From Flammulina velutipes (Eukaryota; Basidiomycota; Agaricomycetes; Agaricales; Physalacriaceae): DNA of 64,000 nt. Positions 52,048-63,086 of the stretch are shown in pieces. The notes under the pieces were generated by a model that saw nothing but the letters and a program-made list of their open reading frames with translations, searched no databases and had not been told where the DNA came from. Position 1 is the first letter of the stretch, and every line of letters starts with the position of its first letter. The stretch spans positions 992,001 to 1,056,000 of the forward strand of contig CM022373.1 of assembly GCA_011800155.1 (NCBI GenBank). Reading direction: 5' to 3'. The position numbers and the translations under genes were made by a program.

Positions 52048-52351
52048 CCAGCGTCGATACTTAGATAGTAATGTCGTTCGTGTTCTTCTGGTCAGTGTAT
52101 GGTCACTTCTAAATCGAGATATGTGGTGGCATGCCTTTGTTCAGGTCACTTGCTAGTCATTGTTTTCTGAACAAAGCCACGATTGAAGCATAAATGACAT
52201 ATTGTGCATAGCATATGGTCATAGCGTCGGCCATTACAAAGGACCCAAAATCTCGTCGTGAATGTTGTCTACTACGCTCATCGACGAAACTCGATCGAGC
52301 TCTTCCCGACATTTCGTTGCCCCAGTTCATCCATCCCCCAAGATATCGAAC
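52048..52351. other. Short spacer
   Basis: These 304 bp between two genes on the same strand hold no feature I can support. Confidence 0.45.
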
Positions 52352-53068
52352 ATGGACAGGATCAAGAAGGTCTTCAAACGGTGCGTCAGCTATCACAATC
52401 ACAATCGGATATAAATTAACATTACCTTTAGCACTCGAGCACCGGCAACCAGTGATGTGATCGAGGCGAAGAAGGCAGTTCGACGATCGCGCTCGCTGCC
52501 TCTCCAGCAGCAACTGCTGAACATAAGCAGCCAACCCACTCAAATCACCACCCCAGCTCCCATCAATCTCCCAACCCCACTTCCACCTATCCACCGGCCT
52601 CAACGTCTCAAGTCGAGCGCCAAGCAGAACACGCCGCCTCAACCTCATCAACGGATCGACAATCCCCAGCCCCGAACCACTCGCGCCACCAACGCCGATC
52701 AGGGGTATCGACCGCGTCTCGTGAACGCGTCGACCCCTGATCTCCTCACACGGAAGACCTCGGCAGCGACAATCTCGAGAAAGGTGTCGAGAACCGCGAC
52801 GAAGGAACCCAGGCTGAAGCCATCGAGGGACGCGCTACAAGAATACCGCCACACCAAGCCTTTACCGCCGCTTCCGACGGCGGTAAAGGACATGAATGGC
52901 AACTGGGGCACCATCAATCCCCAGATCCGGGAGATGGGCATTCCAGCCAGGCCCGGCACGGTCCCGGTATTCCAAACGATCCCAGTGCACCGTCCGAGGA
53001 TCGAACGTCCGAAGTGCAACGTCCGGAGTATGCACGCTGAAGAGGTGGCGGGTCCGGGAGGGAAATGA
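52352..53068 (+). CDS. Basic proline-rich hypothetical protein
   Basis: I do not recognise a family. A first exon MDRIKKVFKR joins over one intron (GTGCGT donor, TTTAG acceptor) to TRAPATSDVIEAKKAVRRSRS and a long single exon. The protein is about 220 residues, rich in Pro, Arg, Thr and Gln (TTPAPINLPTPLPPIHRPQR), with no membrane segment or globular-looking core except HTKPLPPLPTAVKDMNGNWG and MGIPARPGTVPVFQTIP near the end. It is probably disordered. The start has a clean splice and the exon stays open for over 600 nt, which supports a real gene. Confidence 0.55.
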
Positions 53069-53472
53069 TGCACTAGGGCATGGGTTGTTTGTATCATTAT
53101 TCTGTATTTTATAGACCAGTACTCTGAGTCTCCCTTTCATTTTTGCTTTCATCTTCGTATTCTTTGTGTTATCTCTTTGTACTCTGTAGCTACCCGGGTT
53201 CAATAAACACTCCTTTGGCTGTCCTCCATGATTTCCGATGCTGAAAGACATCTTTTGTGAGCATGCACCACAATTGCTGCGCCTTTCAACCTCAAAGGCA
53301 AGATTTGCAGGGTGCATAAGTGCCAGTGCTCGAAGATTCGTACATTACTCTACTCTGAACGTACATATTGTAGGTACTGATACAAGTGTCGGTGTAGAAA
53401 CATAAATTATGGGAATAAATGTCATTAGATCAGTGGCGACCGCGGTCCGTGCCATATCCACCTCCAACTAAC
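53069..53472. other. Convergent 3' spacer
   Basis: About 400 bp between the ends of the proline-rich gene and the ZIP gene, which face each other. No feature beyond likely 3' untranslated sequence. Confidence 0.5.
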
Positions 53473-54890
53473 TTATGCCCACTTCCCCAGAAGTGCCATC
53501 AATGCACAGCCGAGCATCATAGATCCTACTGCATAGCAAATCTGTCCGTTGGAGCCACTCATCATCTCCTTATTGAACAGGAACTCGTGCGCAAGGAGCT
53601 GTTCGAGCGGTCAGTTCGTCTGGATAGGACGGGAGTGACAAGTAAGCTTACCTCGACCAAACCAGTGTAGATGAGGATACCAGCGCTGAACGCATCAAGT
53701 ACACCGCTGACTATGGATGCCGTGGTACTCCCTGGATTGTAAGTACTTCGTACACCGAGACCCGCGGCGATTCCAATGGGCGTAGTCAAGCCATAGAGTA
53801 TCGCACCGGCCACAGGTACCCATGAATACCTCTTGGGTAGGTCCATGTACGCTAACCGGGAACCAATACCGAGCCCTTCGAATGTTTCTGTATGTGGCGC
53901 GATCAGCGTTGAACTGTACAATGCTTTTGGAGATGGGCTTACGGTGGAAGACCAAAACTGCGAAGAGAACTTTGAAGTCCTCATCTACTGCTAGCGTCAA
54001 ACCAATAAGAATACTGGTGGATAATGAGCCGCTGTCTTGCGGGTTTGTGGCGGACGTACCTATGGAGTGCAACACCAAATTCAAGAATAGCAACGCCAAT
54101 GATCTGCGTGTATGCAGAATCCATGATAGTATGTGACGCGCGTTCGATGTCAGTTTCGCTAGAAGTGGAGTGCGAAGACTTTACATCTCCAACAATGTTG
54201 CCTTCTGGTCCATGTGCTGCATGGCCTCCTGCAGCGTGTCCGTGGGCATCTGGGTGAAAGCATGAGGAATGAGCGAGGCAGCACGGTGCTTGCAGGCATA
54301 GACGTACCGTGTTCTAGGCCAAGCTGCTTTAGCTTGCTCGTTCCCCACCGGAAGGCGATGAGCTCGATGATGAAAATGAGGAAAATGCTGAGTAGACATA
54401 GCGCAAGGGCATAGGGCTGGAATGGATGGGTAAGGATGATAGATCTTCGAGAAGGATTGATAACCACGCACGTATTCCGACCACCCTTCGGCCAAGCATT
54501 CAGAGCCAAGGGCTTCGAGGGCAGGCGCAAGCAGATGAATGAAAGCAGTGGCGATCTGTACACGGATGAGCATGATGATCCGAGTCTCTTCTGAAGAATC
54601 CGACTGACGATAACACCGCTCCCAAAATATTTTGCAAAACTGTTCGGGACGATCAATTAGAGGAGGCGAAAAAAAAGAATACGAAAAAAGACGCACTCAA
54701 AGACGGCTTTCGGAACCTTCAACCATTTGGATCTTCTCGAAAGGACTGGGAAGAGGGCGCCAGCCGTAGATCCCACTAGGATGACGAAAATCGAAGCGAT
54801 CCGAAGGCCCAAGTAGGTGTCAGCGCCGCCTCCGGAGCCGCAGTTCACGGCTTCTTCTTCGACGGATGGCATGCTCGAATCTTCAGACAT
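53473..54890 (-). CDS. ZIP-family zinc transporter
   Basis: It carries zinc or iron into the cytosol across the plasma membrane. Exons give an extracellular N-terminus (MSEDSSMPSVEEEAVNCG), TM1 (LRIASIFVILVGSTAGALFPVL), FAKYFGSGVI, IATAFIHLLAPALEAL, a His-rich cytosolic loop (DAHGHAAGGHAAHGPEGN) that fits metal sensing, TM4 LEFGVALHSILIGLTLAVD and TM5 VFHQTFEGLGIGSRL, where the His and Glu line the metal path. The last exon LAHEFLFNKEMMSG...LLGKWA ends at 53473. Eight membrane segments in all. TM4 becomes clear only after removing a 46-nt intron inside it. Confidence 0.93.
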
Positions 54891-55890
54891 TTTGTGGAAG
54901 GAGGTGAGGAGGGATGTGGCGTATGACGGAAGGACATGGCCAAGCTTTTCAACATTCTATAAGTAGACCCTGAAAAATGGGTACCCTAAAGGTCGTCGTT
55001 TCTGACTGATCGAGCCAATCAGAGAAAACTGTTTTGGGCTGGTTTTGGGCAAGTACCGCACCGATGATGGGCGATAGTGGCTGCACTGGGTCCTCAGTTA
55101 TCTCAATGGATCCACCAAACTGCGCGCGCATATTGTGCCGGCCGTCTGATAGCGCATATGCAACTCCCTCTGCCGACCTTGTTTGAGACTTTACAACGTT
55201 GGCCACGGCTCCACTGCGCCCATCCGCATCCCATCAACTTTAAGCCCTCCCTTTTCAACAGCGACCTCCCGTCAAGACTTGGGCATATAATTACGCCACA
55301 CCTCTGATGGCCGATAACCACAGTGGTACCTCAATTGAATCTGCAATTAGTCTAGCTGCCGAAGAGAGCGTATGCAAAACCTTGAGATGAGAATATCATA
55401 TGGAAAATAAATGGATATACTAATAATAACGAGCGAAGTATCCGCACCCAATATTTTGCTACAGTGGGCTCAAGCTGAAATAATTGCCCAAGCACTGTTG
55501 TGCTCGGGATGCATTCAACTTCGTTCCTAGATGTATATACGTTTTTTACATCGTCTCGGATGGAGAGCGGTCGCGCCTGTCAAAGAGTAGATGTGTAGAG
55601 CCACCTCAAACGAGGGGCGAAGAGTCGAGGAAATCCCCTTACGACTCGGATCCAACGTGAGACTACCGTCGATTGGATGCAGATATTCGTAAGGACCCCT
55701 GTGCCACTGACGTTCCCGACGCATGGCATAGTCGAGAGTTGAGCCGCGCCACACATATTGATCTTGGTCCGATGATTCCTAATACAACACCTCCAGACTG
55801 TCAATCGAGGAGTCGCCCAGTCAGAATCTCGACAAGCACGACCGTAACTCGATTCCATTGGATAGGATTCGCCAAATCATCTGAACAATC
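54891..55890. other. Intergenic spacer
   Basis: A 1-kb region between ZIP and RPF1, both on the minus strand, that includes the ZIP promoter. Frames at 55527-55860 have no motif. Confidence 0.45.
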
Positions 55891-57344
55891 TCACAAAATC
55901 AAATCATCGAATTCCGTCCCGCTCGTTGGCTGACCTGACCACTGTGAAGGTCCACAACATACAAAACATTCTATAAAAAGAATGTTTTCCGTGACGTCTC
56001 TAATTCGGGCTGAAGCGAGATCAGTACCCGCACAGTTGGAGAAAAATAACATAGCGTACCTTCCAGGCCCATACGAATTCGTCCTCCTTTGGTGGGAGAG
56101 TTTTTTCTGCCTCCTTCTCCTTTTCTCCTTCCTGCTCTTTCTCTGCCCTCGCTTCCGCCTCTGCCTGCTCATCCCCAGCTTCAGTGTCGAATTCTAGCGG
56201 TTTCGCAGCTTCGCCGAACGCTCTCACTGCCGGTATTCCCTTCCTTAACGACCTCAGCTTCAGCGTGAACCGTGGTCCTATTTCTTGGAGAGCAACTTTT
56301 TCCGTCGATCGGAAGGCATACCTTTTTAGGAAGATTAAATAAAAATTCTAAATCGAGGTAATAGATTGCGTGGACTCACCGATGTCTTCTGAAAAAGAGA
56401 AAATCACGCTGGTTATGCAGAGTGACTACCTGCCGGCCTTCGAACTCGGGTAGGGGAGGAAATAGTGTTTGGAATAATCGTCCAACAGTGTGGCCCAGTC
56501 GCGTAACAAAATTATTTAACACCAGTTCGGGATGATGAGAGGTTGCCCGCGCATGTCCCTGATGAGAGGGTTGAATTTTTTTTGAACGAAAAAGGAATTT
56601 GCGCCACATACATAAATTTCTTTCGTTAATTGTATTGAGGTGAGCTTGAAGTACGCCGTTGGGCCGGATGGTAAATGTATCAGCGTTATCGCGTCTGAAG
56701 CGGAATCAGTACACAGAAACCGGTAAAAAATCATCCAGCCAACTTACTCGGTTTCTTCATGTCCTCATTTACGACGCACATATGCTTATACCCTCTTCCC
56801 GCCGCCCAGCCCGCTATCCGTCCCATCTCAAAGCCCTTTCCCTTCTTACGTCGAATAAACTCAGCCCCAGGAAAGATCCCAACGATCTCGTCGCAAAATT
56901 CATACGTAGTTTTCGAGGCCTTCGGTGAAGTCGTTATAAGAATTTTTGGCGGAACGCTGGGATCGTCCGTCGACGTGAAATAGTCCGCAAATGGATCGTT
57001 TGCGATATCCGCAGCGAGCTCCTCTTCCCGCGAGTTGGAACCAGAGGCTTCAGCAGAGGGATCGGCAGTGAGGAAAGACGGATCGAATTCCCGCATGTTG
57101 TCGAGTGTTCTGGGGACATTTTCCGCCAGACGTTTCTACAAAAATATGTTAATAAAGGTCTGGTTATATCAGGTAGTTGCATGTATTTTCGTACTTTCTT
57201 TGCAGCGGGATCGTTCGCTTCTAGTTTTGCTTGCGCAAGTCTCTTTTGCAATTTTGCCTGGCCCTTCGCTTTCTTGGATTTGCGGGCCATTTCTTCCCGC
57301 TTCATTTTGTTTTTTATTTCGGAGGGCTGGATGGTTGGCGCCAT
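55891..57344 (-). CDS. RPF1: Ribosome production factor 1 (Brix domain)
   Basis: It acts in the nucleolus in 60S subunit assembly. The basic N-terminus (MAPTIQPSEIKNKMKREEMARKSKKAKGQAKLQKR) leads through KRLAENVPRTLDNMREFD to the Brix domain: PPKILITTSPKASKTTYEFCDEIVGIFPG, CVVNEDMKKP, DAITLIHLPSGPTAYFKLTS, SHHPELVLNNFVTRLGHTVGRLFQTLFP, EFEGRQVVTLHNQRDFLFFRRHR, and GPRFTLKLRSLRKGIP. A Glu/Lys-rich insert follows and EFVWAWK begins the C-terminal tail. The final exon is the least sure: the splice giving WKPTSGTEFDDLIL fits best, though it differs from the usual ETSRRxFFL ending. Five or six exons. Confidence 0.92.
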
Positions 57345-57584
57345 GGTGAATGACGAGAAAGCACGGTGATGAAAGATGAATGAAGAAAAGTTTCGAGCGT
57401 GACACTATAATCGACGTCACGCTCTCTTCTTTATTCCAAGACCATGATCATGCTCAATGGTTATCAAGTTGCTTCAAATTGCCAACCTGTGCTCAAAATC
57501 TGTTCCATAAATTCTACGTATGTACCAACCTCAAATCCCGTTAAGCATATCTATAATTAAACTAATTTATAGCCCTCAAAGAGC

Positions 57585-58595
57585 CTAATACCGCCCGCGA
57601 TAGTTGTGTGAACGGGGGCGTCCGCTATGGAAGACGGGATTTAGGACCTGATAGGTGGATGCTGCAGCGGTGGTAGCAAGCAGTACAATAGAAGAGGTGG
57701 ACACCAGCATGCTCTGGAGGGCAGCTGTCTGACCGATAAGCAGAGCAGCAGCGAGGTCGACAGTGGATATGGATGGTTCAGCTACCACACGCTTGGAACG
57801 GCGCACAGAGCGCTCTTCCTCTTCTGAATCGTTTTCAGAAATTTCAAGACGTGCGCCAAGCACCAAAAGACCGGCCTTGACGACGTCAGCCACGGGTGGG
57901 GGACTATATCCATCCCAATCCTTGTCGAGCAGGCAGAGTCGGTTCGCGATCCGACGCCTGGTGCCACGCTCGATGCCCTTCCAAAACCAGTGCCTCTCCT
58001 CCTTTTCATTGATGAAGCCCTTCTTTTTGAACTTGCGCAACAGTGGTATGAACTCCCGATTGTAAGCTCCGAGACACTCTTTGTCGCTCATTGCCCTTCT
58101 CTTCCAACGTCTGACCACATTTTCCAGGTACCTTGTCTTGTCCGACGAATTGTACAACACTTCGGTGAGGTCTTTCTTGAATTTAGACCAATCGCACTTG
58201 CTGATCTCTTCTTCGTAGCCGTCAGCAACTTTCCAGATACGCTTGGCCCGGGAGTCGGCGTAGCGGACGGCGAGATAGACCTTCTCCTCATCCTCAAGGC
58301 CATGCGTGTCAGCCAGTGCGTCGACCTCGAGTAGGAAATCTTCGAGGTCTTCAGGATGGTTCGAGTCAAAGAATGGTGCATCGTCGCTGCGGCGAGATGG
58401 GAGCACACCGAGACCGTGTGAATGAGGTATGGCGGAAGGCGATGAGGGAGTTGTGGCGGAGAGGGTGGACGAACCCATGGAAGGAATGGAAGGAAGGGGA
58501 AGTTCCGAGGGGCTGTCTGACGGCGGCGGAAGGATGGTGTCATCCACTGAAGCGTCGACGGGATGCTGCGAGTGAGTAGACGGAGGAGAAGCCAT
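57585..58595 (-). CDS. Solitary gag-like ORF (retrotransposon-derived)
   Basis: An intron-free frame of 336 codons. After a Ser/Pro-rich leader comes a Ty3-type gag-like helical region: DAPFFDSNHPEDLEDFLLEVDAL, EKVYLAVRYADSRAKRIWKV, WSKFKKDLTEVLYN, YLENVVRRWKRRAMSDKECLGAYNREFIPLLRKFKKKG, and WKGIERGTRRRIANRL. No protease, reverse transcriptase, integrase or zinc knuckle follows, and no long terminal repeats were found near it. The C-terminus is hydrophobic (AAALLIGQTAALQSMLVSTSSIVLLATTAAA) and ends in a basic RPRSHNYRGRY. Such orphan gag genes are frequent in basidiomycetes; it may be a relic or a host-adopted gene. The absence of any stop in 1 kb favours selection or youth. Confidence 0.75.
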   Translation of the reverse strand: MASPPSTHSQHPVDASVDDTILPPPSDSPSELPLPSIPSMGSSTLSATTPSSPSAIPHSHGLGVLPSRRSDDAPFFDSNHPEDLEDFLLEVDALADTHGLEDEEKVYLAVRYADSRAKRIWKVADGYEEEISKCDWSKFKKDLTEVLYNSSDKTRYLENVVRRWKRRAMSDKECLGAYNREFIPLLRKFKKKGFINEKEERHWFWKGIERGTRRRIANRLCLLDKDWDGYSPPPVADVVKAGLLVLGARLEISENDSEEEERSVRRSKRVVAEPSISTVDLAAALLIGQTAALQSMLVSTSSIVLLATTAAASTYQVLNPVFHSGRPRSHNYRGRY

Positions 58596-59416
58596 AGAGA
58601 AGATCGTAGAGCCGTGGGGAATGGTCAGACGCGAAGAGGAGCAGGATTCTACGAGCTGATGAGGCGCTACAACGAGACGCCAATAAATCTATTCACTTTG
58701 AAAGAGAATCTCAAACGTAGGAACAAAGCAATGACAAAGAAAGGATTAACGGGTAGTATGCCGACGCAGTACTGAGTATTGCACAAAGATCAGAGCGCCC
58801 AATACGCAGTATAGCACAAAGAACACATACATAGGTGGCCCGCGCCAAGTATGAAGAGATTGAAAGGAGCGTACATGATATCTTGATCATAGTGCACCTT
58901 GTCAGGTCACCTCTTCAATTTGGTTGAAACCATTTGCGCCTGCGGTATCTACTTTTTGACGCGCTGTTCCCGGAATACAACAGTATGCCCCATAAAATTA
59001 CTGTGTTCCTTTATTTCGTACTACCACCGTTGCCCCACATCCTATGACCCGTGCGCAAGTTCCGCGAAGCGTAATGGCTGGATCGCTAGAGCGGGGAGAT
59101 AGGATATTGCGATTCATAGTTCTAGGATCCTTACCCATGTACGTGTTCTTCGCCTCCAGCATACCTATTAATAACCACCACGATACCTAATACCTATTAA
59201 TAACCAACGGCAGGCTCAATGCTACAGTAATTGACCTGACGTCGTACACGGTGCATATGTAGTTAAGAGCGATAACCCACGTATCTCAGCGAATCCGTTA
59301 TGGTCATTATAACACTACGCGCGGTAGGATTTCAAAGTACGAGTAATGTACAAACAATTTAAAGTGAGCCGCAAGTTCTATATCTCAGAAGACTAAGTAT
59401 GCATATTTATCTCATC
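58596..59416. other. Intergenic spacer with small direct repeats
   Basis: No gene is supported in these 821 bp. The sequence ACCTATTAATAACCA occurs twice (about 59163 and 59193), and a CACAAAGA(A/T)CA motif recurs near 58783 and 58816. Confidence 0.5.
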
Positions 59417-61424
59417 CTATACATTCTCCTCTTCCTCGTCTTCGTCGTCATACTCCTCATCATCTTCATCAGTCTCGTCCTCCTCTTCCTCTTCGTCCAT
59501 AGATTCCTTCAGCTGCTCATCAAATCAGTATAGATTCATGATTTCATGACGGATAAACTCGAACCATCTCAATAAGCTCATGGCATTCATTCAGATGCGC
59601 CATGACGATGCCTTGCCCTTCTGGTATCGATCCATCGATGCCCACAAACTTGCCATCTTTCCTCCGAGATTCGATTTGGTGGAGGGCAAGTTGATACTAT
59701 CGTACCCCGTCAGTCTGCAAGTGAAGAAAGCAGGCTGATGACAGTCCACGTACAGGATAGAGATCCCGAGGGCTGAACGGGCCGCCGTACTTCAGCACTT
59801 CGTTCAAACATTTCTTGACGGTGTTCAGCTTGTTCGCCTACAAATAAATGTTCATGAGGATCACTCAGCATGGCGAGGGAAGTTACCAACCACAGGCATC
59901 AACTCTTCCGACACAGGTTCGCTGGATGAGAGTAGCCGATAGATCAAGCCATAGCATCTGCGAAGAAGATACAACAACACCTGTTCAAACGAGTCAACGG
60001 CAAAATCAACGACGAAAACAGATCTGCTGACATATTGACCATCCGGTCGGACGCCCTCCGCGTTCAAGAATTTACCGTCGACGCGCATTTTGTCGATCTC
60101 CTGAAGACTAAGAGAGTAATTCCACAGATCGGTCTCGCGCAGGCTCCATCGATGAGTAAGAACGAGCCCCTCGAGCTCAGCTCGTATTTCGGAAAGACGA
60201 TCGTGGATGGGCTTCAGAGACGACGCGACGTGCTTCGATTCGTCGTTGGCCTTGATTTCCTGAGCGATCTCAAAGCACTCCTCAAGAAGGGACGTGCAGA
60301 CGGCTTGAGGTGTCGGTATCATGCCACCGGGGCCGTGAAAGCGTCCATCCACGCGTGTACTGAAGACGGGAACAAATGATCGTTAGTTAGGATCGCCGTT
60401 CGGAAGGTAACGACCCCTCCGAGGATAGAAGTACAGACTGCATAGAAATTGGTACTCAACGAATCGATCTTTCGGAGTTCCTCTTGGAGGGGCTTGAGCT
60501 CGGCTTTGTGTGAACCTTCCTTGGCAGCGAGTGCGACCAGCTGGCGCCTTATATTGACGAGTTTCTCGTGGACGGGGATAAGTTCGGGAGATAAGATAGA
60601 TAGACCATCCTGTAACGAGCGAACGATGGATTCTGCAACGTGTGAGATGACACAAGTCATATAGAGGATATGAAAAGACTTGCCACATTCGCCTAATTGC
60701 CGCTCGAGAAGCTTGGTGAGGGCTTCTGGATGCTTGCCACCTGCTGCATCTCGTTGAACGATTTGCCGAAGGTCGCCCAGACGCTTTTGGAACGGAGCAA
60801 GATCAGACTCATTGTACACGCCCGACTCTATCATGTGGTTGAGGATTTGCTATACCATGTCAGTTAGCGTGTTGGTTTCATTTCGCGAGATGAGATTGTG
60901 TGGGGTCGGAGCTGTCAGGTGCGCAACGGCATCTGACGAGATGAAGTATGTAAGAATTAGCAAACTCACCCGCATCGAGGCTACCTGTGAATAGATTGCA
61001 GCCGTGTCTCGCGTCTTGCCTATGGTGAGATAGAATAGCGAGAGCAGTGTGAAGACGTCTGCAAGGGTGGTGTCAAGCCTGTTGTTGCTGACTTCCTTGC
61101 CATCGCGAATGTCATTGATCTTTGCGACTATAGCGGCCAGGTGAGCGTATGGAACTCTGCGATCTGTGTAGACGGACCTTGCTTGAGGACAGCCTGGTAG
61201 AGCGAGTTGACATCGGATGCCTTGATGAATTCTGCACGGTTCTTCTTGAGCGCAGTTAGTCTATTCCTGATGCTGTAGAGTGCATGATTTAGGGTGGGAC
61301 AGATCTGAATGGAAAGAGAGTTACTTGATGACAGTTTCAAGGATAGGAAGTTCTAAGGCTCGTCAGCAAGTCTGATAGAGAAATGAAAGCGAAAGCTACC
61401 TTCGTTCGGGATTTGGCCGGCCAT
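59417..61424 (-). CDS. DUF2408-like conserved fungal protein with acidic tail
   Basis: From ATG 61424 (MAGQIPNE) about ten short exons give LPILETVIKICPTLNHALYSIRNRLTALKKNRAEF, DTTLADVFTLLSLFYLTIGKTRDTAAIYSQVASM, HMIESGVYNESDLAPFQKRLGDLRQIV, HEKLVNIRRQLVALAAK, RVDGRFHGPGGMIPTPQAV and a related second unit MRVDGKFLNAEGVRPDGQ and RRKDGKFVGIDGSIPEGQ. The recurring (R/D)GKF...G...P(E/D)GQ box and helical units are what I recall of DUF2408, a fungal family without known function. The C-terminus is strongly acidic (MDEEEEEDETDEDDEEYDDEDEEEEN). It is divergent from tropomyosin over 325 bp. Family name from memory, so moderate confidence; that the gene is real is much surer. Confidence 0.65.
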
Positions 61425-61749
61425 GCATGCATTAAGTGAAGGTACAAGTCAAAGATGTGGCCAAGCCGTATGACGACGCGGCACAGCTTTCCCACGACCA
61501 ACATCGGACGGCTTCAAAGATTAATATCGGGCGCAATGGATCTTCCAGGTTTATTATCGACTAATTTCCAGCGGTTTGGCAACGCGTACGTCCTCGAAAA
61601 TAAAGCATTTACGGGCAAAACAGTGCATGGTCAGTGCACGACGTTGCCACGTGAGATAGCTCCGAGTTTGTTATAAACGCCTGCCCTTGCCTAACCAAGC
61701 CTGCCACTCTCACCATCACCACCGTACTTCCCGCTCGACACCGTCCACA
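61425..61749. promoter_or_regulatory. Divergent promoter region, DUF2408-like gene / tropomyosin
   Basis: The 325 bp between two divergent start codons must serve both genes; I identify no specific element. Confidence 0.5.
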
Positions 61750-62415
61750 ATGACCGACAAGATCAGAGAGGCATGCTCGCCGTCTTGCTCGTTGCTCGTC
61801 CAGCTCGCTCATAATGCTCACAGAAATTGAACAACCTCCGCGTCGAGGCCGACAATGCTGTCACTCGCGCTGAAGACGCCGAAGCGAAGAACAAGAAGTA
61901 CGAGCAGCTCCTCCTTGAGAAGGACCAGGATATCACGTCGCTCCAACATAAGCTTTCGGTCTTGGATGCAGAATTAGAGAAGACAGAGGCGAAGCTGCAA
62001 GAGTACAAGTCCGCTCAGGAGGAAGGCGAGAATTCCAAGACGACGAACGAAGGTCTCTTGCGGAAGATACAGCTGCTGGAGGAGGAACTTGATGTTGCTG
62101 AGAAGAACGTCAAGGAGACTGTCGAAAAGTGAGCACACCGTCCGCTGTTGTGCTATCTACACCGCTCATCGATACTCCGATTACTCTCTCTAGGTTACGA
62201 CAAGTCGATGTTAAAGCAGAACACTTTGAGCGCCAAGTCAGCCGGGTCGAGCAGGAGCGCGATGTGTGGGAGAAGAAATACGAGGTACGCCACTATCAAC
62301 CATTCCATGTCTCGTCTGTCGCTCACTCTTCCTATGTTTGCAGGAGGAACACAACAGATACCTCAAGTCGAAAACAGAGCTCGAGGAACTTGTCCAACAG
62401 ATGGAAGGTCTCTAG
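61750..62415 (+). CDS. Tropomyosin
   Basis: The protein is one continuous coiled coil that coats actin filaments in cables and the contractile ring. Exons give MTDKIRE, KLNNLRVEADNAVTRAEDAEAKNKKYEQ, LQHKLSVLDAELEKTEAKLQEY, LLRKIQLLEEELDVAEKNVKETVEK, LRQVDVKAEHFERQVSRVEQERDVWEKKYE and EEHNRYLKSKTELEELVQQMEGL. It follows yeast and fission yeast tropomyosin throughout (KIREKL start, RKVELLEEEL, RQTDVKAEHFER) with the usual size of about 160 residues. The first intron (61771-61823) begins GC (donor GCATGC) and ends CAG; only this splice restores KIREKLNNLR. Confidence 0.94.
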
Positions 62416-63086
62416 TCGGATTATATCGGTCTTATACCATCCAATGCCTCTCGTCTTCGCTCTTCCTTCATGACATGAACTCTTCTGCCTTTTGGTTTCC
62501 AGTGTATCCAATAATCTACTACTCATCGAAATGATTTTACGTTCAGCAGACTCTCGTATAGATCTCGACTACTGCGCGATTGAACCACGAAATGGCAGAT
62601 CAATAACGACACCCGACAGCCAAATTCCAAAAGGAATATCCCTCATCCATCGACGATCCTTACTGCCCGGATTGGAGCATGGTGATGAAGTTCGTTTTTG
62701 CCTTTGCCCCCACGAAGTCTGCGTTGTTATTGCTGTTGGCGCTTGGGTAAATTGCATGCTCTTCTGACTATAAGAAAAGCATTCAAAGCTACATATTGTG
62801 GCTCCATTTCCGAGGATCAGGATAACGGAAAAGAGCTCGTTCCTCTACTTACTTATGTAGACTTGTGGTGTCCTTATGAGATGTGGCGCCTGCACATAAA
62901 AAAGTGTTCTCGTCTTTAGCGGAAGAGATTTTTATGAGCTCCCGAAGCACCACACTTATACGAATACCATACAGGTGTACTTACGATGATAAGTACGAGA
63001 GCTGACCCCAGGAGGACTCACCCTAAAGTGTCCACGTGACCGTGCCAAAATAAGCAGCAACCCAACAATTTTGGCTTCCTACCTCC
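62416..63086. other. Intergenic spacer
   Basis: This 671-bp region between two plus-strand genes holds no frame, RNA gene or repeat I can support. Confidence 0.45.
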
